From contig CAJXDX010000132.1 of the NCBI GenBank assembly GCA_913052275.1, positions 1 through 5,067 on the forward strand: DNA of 5,067 bases, written 5' to 3'. The notes under the pieces are model-generated. The model saw only the letters and a program-made list of their open reading frames with translations. It was not told the DNA's origin and did not search any database. Position numbers and translations under genes: made by a program. Source of the stretch: an uncultured Pseudomonadota bacterium. GTDB taxonomy: Bacteria > SAR324 > NAC60-12. Below are positions 1 through 5,067 of this stretch, in pieces. Positions within the stretch are counted from its first letter, which is position 1; every line of letters begins with the position of its first letter.

Positions 1-36
1 GTTGCTGCCTCAACATTTCCTGCACCGGCGATTGCT
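1..36 (+). other. End of signal peptide of the binding protein
   Basis: The first twelve codons in the binding-protein frame read VAASTFPAPAIA and are followed by QSRIEI. This looks like the C-region of an export signal with an AIA|Q cleavage site, leaving Gln (codon 37-39) as mature residue 1. TakP has a very similar AAPALAQS stretch at the end of a twin-arginine-like signal. Whether this one is Tat or Sec cannot be told, because the N-region lies outside the window. This reading explains why translation must begin upstream of position 1. Confidence 0.8.
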
Positions 37-1047
37 CAAAGTCGTATTGAAATCGTAATGGTAGCCACATGGGGAAGAGATTTCCCGGGATTGGGCACAG
101 GAGCGCAGCGATTTGCCAAGAGACTTTCCGATATGACAGACGGAAGAATGAATGTTACATATTACGCTGCTAATGAAAGAGTTAAAGCTTTTGATTCTTT
201 TGATGAAGTGGCTTCAGGCAATGCGCAAATGTATCACGCTGCAGATTATTACTGGAAAGGGAAGCACCCTGGATGGGCATATTTCACTGCTGTTCCTTTC
301 GGGCATGTATACAGTGAAATTAATGCATGGATCAATTTTGGTGGCGGACAGGAGCTCTGGGACGAGCTGGCCGGAAGTTTTGGCCTGAAATGTATGCCTT
401 GTGGAAATACTGGAGTCCAGATGGGCGGCTGGTTTCGCAAGGAAATCAACTCACCTGATGACCTTAAAGGTCTTAAAATGAGGATTCCCGGACTTGGCGG
501 GGATGTGATGGCAAAATTAGGAGCTTCACCTGTTTCACTTCCTGGTGGGCAGATATACGAGAACCTGATTTCCGGTGCCATTGATGCCACTGAATGGGTT
601 GGTCCCTGGAATGACAGTTTTTATAAATTCTATGAAGCTGCCAAGTATTATTACTATCCTGGTATGCATGAACCGGCTTCCATGCTCTCATTAGGCATTA
701 ACAAGTCCTGGTGGGAAGGTCTTTCTAATTCTGATCAGCTCCTCATTAAAGCTGCTGCACATACTGAGAATGATGTAATGATGTCTGAGTATAATGCAAA
801 AAATGGCTCTTCACTGGACAAACTTATTCGTGAACAAGGTGTTCAGTTGAAGCGTTTCAATGATGATGTATATGACGCTTTCGGTGAAGCTTCTGAAGAA
901 GTATTTGATGAAGCTAGAGCACACAGTGAGCTTGCAAACCGCATACATGAAAGTTTTGCCAAAGCACGGGCAGATGTTGGACGCTGGATGAACATTTCTG
1001 ATCAGGAATATCTCCGTCAACGTAACCGCGTACTTGGTGTTTCGTAG
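1..1047 (+). CDS. dctP: TRAP transporter solute-binding protein, TakP/FcbT1-type (5' partial)
   Basis: Periplasmic binding protein of a TRAP transporter (DctP family), closest in remembered sequence to TakP, which binds pyruvate and other 2-oxo acids with a bound cation. The reading frame is open to the left edge, so the ATG at 58 is internal; 348 residues are visible against roughly 365 in TakP, so only about 15-20 are missing. Visible family motifs are YYWKGK with AVPFG, then INAWINFGGGQELWDEL, GNTGVQMGGWFRKEI (403-447), LKGLKMRIPGLGG with the conserved carboxylate-binding Arg at 481-483, and AIDATEWVGPWND (571-609) followed by KYYYYPG. The Gln of GVQMGG and Glu of TEWVG correspond, from memory, to TakP ligand/cation residues. 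A 2-oxo acid or lactate ligand is inferred from the family, not shown. The only two cysteines form CMPC just before the GNTG motif. The gene is followed by a terminator and then by the two permease genes. Confidence 0.93.
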   Translation, partial: VAASTFPAPAIAQSRIEIVMVATWGRDFPGLGTGAQRFAKRLSDMTDGRMNVTYYAANERVKAFDSFDEVASGNAQMYHAADYYWKGKHPGWAYFTAVPFGHVYSEINAWINFGGGQELWDELAGSFGLKCMPCGNTGVQMGGWFRKEINSPDDLKGLKMRIPGLGGDVMAKLGASPVSLPGGQIYENLISGAIDATEWVGPWNDSFYKFYEAAKYYYYPGMHEPASMLSLGINKSWWEGLSNSDQLLIKAAAHTENDVMMSEYNAKNGSSLDKLIREQGVQLKRFNDDVYDAFGEASEEVFDEARAHSELANRIHESFAKARADVGRWMNISDQEYLRQRNRVLGVS

Positions 1048-1064
1048 GTTACTACCAAGACCCG

Positions 1065-1108
1065 AAGACGGTGTCTTTAAACGGACACCGTCTTTATCTC
1101 CTTTTTTT
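1065..1108 (+). terminator. Rho-independent terminator after the binding-protein gene
   Basis: A perfect 11-bp stem pairs AAGACGGTGTC (1065-1075) with GACACCGTCTT (1084-1094) around an 8-nt loop. It is followed by a T-rich run containing seven consecutive T (1102-1108), eight bases beyond the stem. It starts 18 nt after the dctP stop codon. There is no T-rich tract on the opposite strand side, so it should act only on + strand transcripts. Placed between binding protein and permeases, it probably lowers permease expression relative to the binding protein, which TRAP systems need in excess; that role is inferred. The gap between stem and T run makes its efficiency uncertain. Confidence 0.85.
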
Positions 1109-1200
1109 CTCCACTTTGTTATTCTCTCTGATATGCAATAGATACTGCACGAAAAAAATTGCTTATTAAGACTGGTCCCGGTCATTTAACATAACTTGAA

Positions 1201-2256
1201 ATGAGTATTTCTGAAGACAGTCAAACATTAAATATCACAAATCCTGGTCGTTACTGGACTGGTTTTTTGCTGAGAGTGTTTTCTTGGCTTATGGTAAGCC
1301 TTACACTGCTTTTTCTGGTTAATAATTATTTAATTTTCTGGAGAGGCTGGCCCGGCCTTTGGAATTTTTTTGCACACCAGGAATGGTTTGGTTTTTCTCC
1401 GCTCAGAACACCTCTAAATGAAGAAAACCAGATGCTTGGTTGGATTCAAACTATTGTACTGATATTAATCATTATATTGAACTTACTTTATGTCATTAAA
1501 ACTACCAAAAAACAACTAAGTGAAGATGCCAGAATTTTATCCGGATTTGCTGCCTATCTTACAAGGTCATTCTTTTGGGCTGTATTTATAGTTGGTTGTT
1601 TCGATATTGTTATTTCTTTTCTGCGTGTGGAAGATTTTTTGGAACCCCTGTTTGGAGATGTAATTGCGGTTGAACTGGGACGTTCTGTTTTCAGGGGGAC
1701 TTATATTCATTACCCTTTAGTAATACTTAGTTTTGTCATCGCATATTTTGTAAGGGGATTGGGTTTTACTTGGCTTGCTCTTTTGGTGGTGGTTGCTGAA
1801 TTTCAGATAGTGATATCGCGTTTTGTTTATTCATACGAGCAGGCTTTTATGGGAGACCTGGTACGCATGTGGTATGCGGCTCTTTTTCTTTTTGCAAGTT
1901 CCTACGCATTGGTCACTGAGGGACATGTCAGGGTGGACGTATTGTATTCAAGATTCAAGTTAAGAACAAAGGCAATTTCAAATGCTTTAGGATGCTTGCT
2001 GCTAGGGGTCCCTCTGTGCTGGGTGATCCTTCTGACAGGAATGTGGTTCAAAGGAAGCAGTTTGAACAGTCCCCTTCTAAGTTTCGAGGTTTATCAGCAG
2101 GGATTCGGTATGTATACCAAGTACCTGATGGTTGGATACCTCATTGTTTTTGCCGTCTGTATGCTAGTTCAGTTTATGGGATATTTTCTAAAATGCACTG
2201 CAGAATTACTTGGTGAGGAAATAGAAGAGGAACCACAGTTTCAAGAGAATACATAA
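1201..2256 (+). CDS. dctQ: TRAP transporter small permease, extended DctQ/FcbT2-type
   Basis: Small membrane subunit of the TRAP complex, which associates with DctM and helps dock the binding protein. The canonical four-helix DctQ domain is the C-terminal half (about 188-335): hydrophobic segments near 189-210, 219-238, 258-282 and 303-330, with the family signature ALVTEGHVRVDVLY (236-249) after the second. The N-terminal half (about 1-187) is extra, with hydrophobic segments near 21-47, 80-99, 121-142 and 166-187; usual DctQ proteins are about 160-200 aa against 351 here. The acidic tail (GEEIEEEPQ) is probably cytosolic. The start is well constrained: an in-frame TAA lies at 1192-1194 and the next ATG (codon 31) falls inside the first hydrophobic segment. 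No Shine-Dalgarno sequence precedes it. The stop is 22 nt before dctM. Similar long DctQ proteins accompany TakP-like binding proteins in marine proteobacteria as far as I recall. Confidence 0.9.
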   Translation: MSISEDSQTLNITNPGRYWTGFLLRVFSWLMVSLTLLFLVNNYLIFWRGWPGLWNFFAHQEWFGFSPLRTPLNEENQMLGWIQTIVLILIIILNLLYVIKTTKKQLSEDARILSGFAAYLTRSFFWAVFIVGCFDIVISFLRVEDFLEPLFGDVIAVELGRSVFRGTYIHYPLVILSFVIAYFVRGLGFTWLALLVVVAEFQIVISRFVYSYEQAFMGDLVRMWYAALFLFASSYALVTEGHVRVDVLYSRFKLRTKAISNALGCLLLGVPLCWVILLTGMWFKGSSLNSPLLSFEVYQQGFGMYTKYLMVGYLIVFAVCMLVQFMGYFLKCTAELLGEEIEEEPQFQENT

Positions 2257-2278
2257 ACAATTTTATATTTAAGTTTTT

Positions 2279-4945
2279 ATGGAAGTCTTTTTTCTTCTTG
2301 TTCTAGTGCTTTTGATGGTGATGGCTCTCACCTCAGGATTCCCTGTTGCTTTCTCTTTGCCAGGTTCGGCGATCCTGAGTATTGGATTAGCTGCTCTTGC
2401 TGGTTATGTATTTGAAGGTAATGCTTCTGCATATTTTGCTCAGGACGGTCCGATTGAGTGGCTTAGTGCAGGAGTAACGAATTTCCGCAGTCTTTACTGG
2501 GATGTGGAGAGAGATACGTTAATTGCAATTCCTCTCTTCATTTTCATGGGCATTATGCTGCAGCGTTCAAAAATTGCTGAAGACCTACTTGTTACAATGG
2601 CTCAGTTGTTTGGCCCTATTCCTGGTGGTTTGGGTATTACTGTAGTTTTTGTTGGTGCATTGCTGGCGGCAACAACAGGAATCGTTGGTGCCACTGTAAT
2701 AGCCATGGGACTTATCTCGCTCCCGGCAATGCTGCAGCACAACTATTCCAAACCTTTAGCAACTGGAACCATATGTGCTTCTGGAACTCTGGGTCAGATA
2801 ATCCCTCCCTCAGTTGTTTTGATCATACTTGCGGATCAGCTTTCCAACGCGGCAGACATTGCTAATACTTCACGAACTGCTGATTACAAACTAGCAACTG
2901 GAGAATTTGTCATGCCCTCGGAATTTTCAGTGTCTTCAGCTAGTGCAGGAGAAATGTTTGTAGGCGCCTTCATCCCCGGTATTGTTCTGGTTTTCCTATA
3001 CATGCTTTACATCCTGATATATGCGTTGCTAAAACCGGGGACTGCACCTCCTGTCCCTTATGAAGGAAAAATCGGTATAAAATTCATTTGGAAAGTAATT
3101 ATGGCACTTGTACCTCCATTGGCATTAATTTTTACCGTTTTGGGGTCAATAATAATGGGGATTGCTACCGTTAATCAGGCAGGAGCCATAGGTGCTATTG
3201 GAGCTATGATCATGGGTGGATACAGGCTTACAGAAGGACAAAAAAATTCCTTCTATCCAGCTATACTGGCGGTTATTTCAACTATTGTGATTTTTATCAC
3301 TCTCAATTATTACCAGTTGAATGTTAAAAACATCAGAAATACAGAAGAAGGGATTGCAATGATAATAGCCACCTTTGGTGTGCTTGGTCTTTTGATTGCG
3401 GTTTTTTGGAGTGGATGGAGGACTTACCGAATAGAAGATACTCTTAAAGGAGTTATGCTTGAAACTGCTAAAACAACTTCAATGGTATTTATTATTCTTC
3501 TTGGTGCAACTATGCTAACTTCAGCCTTCAGGGGATTTGGGGGAGAGGAATTGGTTAAAGAATTCCTGACTGGAATTCCTGGAGGATTCTGGGCGCAATT
3601 CATGGTTGTGATGGCCGTAATATTTTTGCTGGGGTTTTTTCTTGATTTTATTGAAATTGCAGTAGTTGTTGTTCCACTGGTAGCTCCAATATTACTTGCA
3701 GATCCATCTGCCAACATTACTGCTGTCTGGCTTGGTGTAATGATTGGAATAAACCTGCAGACTTCTTTTCTCACTCCGCCATTCGGCTTTGCCTTGTTTT
3801 ACTTAAGGGGGGTGGCACCACCTCATGTGAAGACTCTCCACATTTATCGTGGTGTTGTTGCCTTTATAATTTTGCAACTTGCTGGTCTTGCAATCGCGGG
3901 ATATTTTCCACCATTGGTCAATTATCTGCCTAACCGGGCCTACCTGACTTCAGATAATGCCCCGCCGCCAATTAATCCCAAGCTTCAAAAATGCATTGAG
4001 GAGTTTAATTTTCAGTACTATGAAGAACATGAGACATCTATCCGTACAGGTGTAAAAGTAATCAGTAGGGTTAATATTGACTATTTGCCTGAAAAATACA
4101 TTAAAGGCCTAAAGTCTTCACAGCAGCAGGTTCTGGCTACTTTTGAGCTTGTTGATAAAGTACATCAGAATGAAATGCAATTTAATCAGTTCACTGAGCA
4201 GTATTATGATCTACATCATAAAGTTAGGAAGATAGAGTCTGAGATAAGAAAAATAGAGGATGACATAAATTATTTGAAGAAATCTAAAATCCTGTTGGAA
4301 CGAAGTGGAGCAGATGTTGATTCTCAGGAAATTAACAGGATAAATGAAAGCATTGAAACCTTTACTGAGATTAAAAATCAGTTGATTGAAGACATTCCTG
4401 CTGAATGGAAGTCTGAGAGGGAAAAATTTGAAAATATGAACAAAGCAACACGGTCAACCCGCCAAAAATACCGCAGAAATTCTGACAGTGCGTACGAACC
4501 TTTGATCCAATTAAGTAATGTTCTGGATCAAACCACGATGCTTTTGGAGATGGAGAATCAACTAAAATCAGTCAAGTCAATTGTTGATGAAAATGAGCCT
4601 AAAACTGCTATGAAAATGATCAAGGAAATTGAAAAAAGCCTTGGTGCAATAGCGGGTTCAAGTCCAATAAAATCAAAAATATCCAAGGTCCGTCGTGCAT
4701 TGAAAGGGAAGAAACCAAATCCCGAAAAAGCCCTGAAGCAATGGGAGCAGGGTATGTCTGTATATTATCAGGAAATTGAATGGAGGAAACGTGCTTCCCA
4801 GGAACTGGCTCAGCCATTAGCAGACTACAAATTGCTTTTACGGGATTCAATAGGACTGAGACTGCAGAAAAAGCTCAACAGGGAACAAGCCCTGGCAGTT
4901 TCCGCATGCAAGTCTTCTCATGAAGATATTTCCTTATTCTTCTGA
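2279..4945 (+). CDS. dctM: TRAP transporter large permease, DctM/FcbT3-type, with long C-terminal extension
   Basis: Large membrane subunit that forms the Na+-coupled transport path. The DctM core spans about residues 1-550. It shows SGFPVAFSLPG (19-29), DTLIAIPLFIFMGIML (79-94), the first hairpin motif ASGTLGQIIPPS (167-178), GFFLDFIEI (452-460) and the second hairpin motif NLQTSFLTPPFGFALF (492-507), the two motifs reflecting the inverted repeat of the fold. Inserts relative to a usual ~425-aa DctM lie near 46-78, 183-226 and 318-385; the last adds two hydrophobic segments. The core ends at FPPLVNYLP (543-551), where most relatives stop; the remaining ~335 residues are soluble, charged and helical. 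The start ATG follows an in-frame TAA (2270-2272) and has no evident Shine-Dalgarno. It is presumably co-transcribed with dctQ, 22 nt upstream. No frameshift is visible, and composition runs smoothly into the extension. Confidence 0.93.
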   Translation: MEVFFLLVLVLLMVMALTSGFPVAFSLPGSAILSIGLAALAGYVFEGNASAYFAQDGPIEWLSAGVTNFRSLYWDVERDTLIAIPLFIFMGIMLQRSKIAEDLLVTMAQLFGPIPGGLGITVVFVGALLAATTGIVGATVIAMGLISLPAMLQHNYSKPLATGTICASGTLGQIIPPSVVLIILADQLSNAADIANTSRTADYKLATGEFVMPSEFSVSSASAGEMFVGAFIPGIVLVFLYMLYILIYALLKPGTAPPVPYEGKIGIKFIWKVIMALVPPLALIFTVLGSIIMGIATVNQAGAIGAIGAMIMGGYRLTEGQKNSFYPAILAVISTIVIFITLNYYQLNVKNIRNTEEGIAMIIATFGVLGLLIAVFWSGWRTYRIEDTLKGVMLETAKTTSMVFIILLGATMLTSAFRGFGGEELVKEFLTGIPGGFWAQFMVVMAVIFLLGFFLDFIEIAVVVVPLVAPILLADPSANITAVWLGVMIGINLQTSFLTPPFGFALFYLRGVAPPHVKTLHIYRGVVAFIILQLAGLAIAGYFPPLVNYLPNRAYLTSDNAPPPINPKLQKCIEEFNFQYYEEHETSIRTGVKVISRVNIDYLPEKYIKGLKSSQQQVLATFELVDKVHQNEMQFNQFTEQYYDLHHKVRKIESEIRKIEDDINYLKKSKILLERSGADVDSQEINRINESIETFTEIKNQLIEDIPAEWKSEREKFENMNKATRSTRQKYRRNSDSAYEPLIQLSNVLDQTTMLLEMENQLKSVKSIVDENEPKTAMKMIKEIEKSLGAIAGSSPIKSKISKVRRALKGKKPNPEKALKQWEQGMSVYYQEIEWRKRASQELAQPLADYKLLLRDSIGLRLQKKLNREQALAVSACKSSHEDISLFF
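3956..4942 (+). other. C-terminal coiled-coil extension domain of the large permease
   Basis: Residues 560-888 of DctM. A proline-rich linker (NAPPPINPKLQ, 560-570) leads to a Lys/Glu-rich helical region. Residues V649, I652, I656, I659, I663, L666 and L673 follow a heptad a/d pattern, then a turn near 675-683, then I685, I688, I692, F695, L702 and I706 follow another, suggesting an antiparallel helical hairpin. Further helices follow, including a basic stretch KVRRALKGKKPNPEKALK (803-820) and a final segment ending ISLFF. The only cysteines are 572 and 877, one at each end. I recognise no named domain or catalytic motif. Family-level memory suggests similar tails on other long DctM proteins; the function is unknown to me. 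The side of the membrane is undecided. Confidence 0.75.
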
Positions 4946-4968
4946 TTTACCATTGTAGTGGTTTTTTC

Positions 4969-4972
4969 AGGA
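4969..4972 (+). promoter_or_regulatory. Ribosome binding site of the downstream ORF
   Basis: AGGA lies 7 nt upstream of the ATG at 4980, a normal Shine-Dalgarno spacing. It supports that ATG as a real start and contrasts with dctQ and dctM, which have no comparable sequence. Confidence 0.55.
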
Positions 4973-4979
4973 TATTTAC

Positions 4980-5067
4980 ATGCCAGGAAACCCCGAATCT
5001 CTCCAGAACATTACCATGGCAGGTGGTGGAGTATATTCTCTTGCAACAAGAGGAGCAGAAGATGTAA
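4980..5067 (+). CDS. N-terminus of an unidentified protein, possibly a methyltransferase (3' partial)
   Basis: An open frame of 29 complete codons runs off the right edge. It starts MPGNPESLQNITMAGGGVY and continues SLATRGAEDV. An in-frame TAG at 4956-4958 blocks extension upstream, and AGGA sits at a good distance, so the ATG at 4980 is the likely start; an internal ATG (codon 13, 5016) is the alternative. It begins 34 nt after the dctM stop, so read-through from the transporter operon is possible. The Gly-rich GGGVYSLATRGA stretch vaguely recalls the N-terminus of some SAM-dependent methyltransferases (SABATH-like or related), but this rests on memory of a short segment and is weak. No transport-related feature is visible. 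Confidence 0.55.
   Translation, partial: MPGNPESLQNITMAGGGVYSLATRGAEDV

Noticed and set aside
249..590. Minus-strand open frame of 113 codons inside dctP
   Set aside because: It is a shadow of the conserved binding-protein coding sequence, with no independent support.
58..1047. ATG at 58 as the start of the binding-protein gene
   Set aside because: The frame is open to position 1, and the upstream codons encode a typical signal-peptide end with an AIA|Q site, so the real start lies outside the window.
1116..1146. Possible promoter TTGTTA ... GATACT between the terminator and dctQ
   Set aside because: Only 4 of 6 bases match in each box and the 19-bp spacing is long; such matches are expected by chance in AT-rich DNA.
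1170..1183. Small hairpin GACTG-GTCC-CGGTC upstream of dctQ as operator or translation control
   Set aside because: The stem has only five pairs, one of them G-T, and nothing else supports a regulatory role.
811..1185. Minus-strand open frame of 124 codons over the end of dctP and the intergenic gap
   Set aside because: It lies antisense to a conserved gene and the terminator, has no family features or ribosome site, and its peptide looks like random translation.
3560..3581. Direct repeat GAATTCCTG within dctM
   Set aside because: Two copies 13 nt apart inside well-conserved coding sequence (EFLTGIPGG); explained by codon coincidence.
4949..4967. ACCA ... TGGT hairpin followed by six T after dctM as a terminator
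   Set aside because: A 4-bp stem is too weak for a credible intrinsic terminator, and it overlaps the approach to the next gene's ribosome site.

Overview
The window carries one recognisable system: a three-gene tripartite ATP-independent periplasmic (TRAP) transporter, all on the + strand, plus the first codons of an unrelated-looking downstream gene. The organism is most likely a proteobacterium. The binding protein resembles TakP of Rhodobacter sphaeroides, and the permease genes resemble forms I associate, from memory, with marine alpha- and gammaproteobacteria. Base composition is moderately AT-rich. No marker gene fixes the taxon, so a marine gammaproteobacterium is only a weak guess.

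Layout. 1-1047: 5'-truncated gene for a TakP/FcbT1-type solute-binding protein, entering mid signal peptide. 1065-1108: strong rho-independent terminator just after it. 1201-2256: small (DctQ-type) permease of 351 aa, about twice the usual length. 2279-4945: large (DctM-type) permease of 888 aa, also about twice the usual length; the extra part is mostly a charged, coiled-coil C-terminal extension of about 330 residues. 4980-5067: start of a new ORF with a plausible ribosome binding site, cut by the window edge. The 153-bp gap between binding protein and permeases holds the terminator and no convincing promoter. No RNA genes, insertion sequences, CRISPR arrays or phage genes were seen.

How the genes work together. 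The exported binding protein should capture an organic acid in the periplasm; 2-oxo acids such as pyruvate, or lactate, are the best family-based guess. It should hand the acid to the DctQ-DctM membrane complex, which imports it using a sodium gradient. The terminator between binding protein and permeases would let the binding protein be made in excess.

The least explained parts are the added domains: the extra N-terminal membrane half of DctQ, the added membrane segment in DctM and its C-terminal coiled coil bracketed by two cysteines, and a CxxC motif beside the predicted ligand site of the binding protein. The transporter itself is a known type. What these additions do is, as far as I know, not established.
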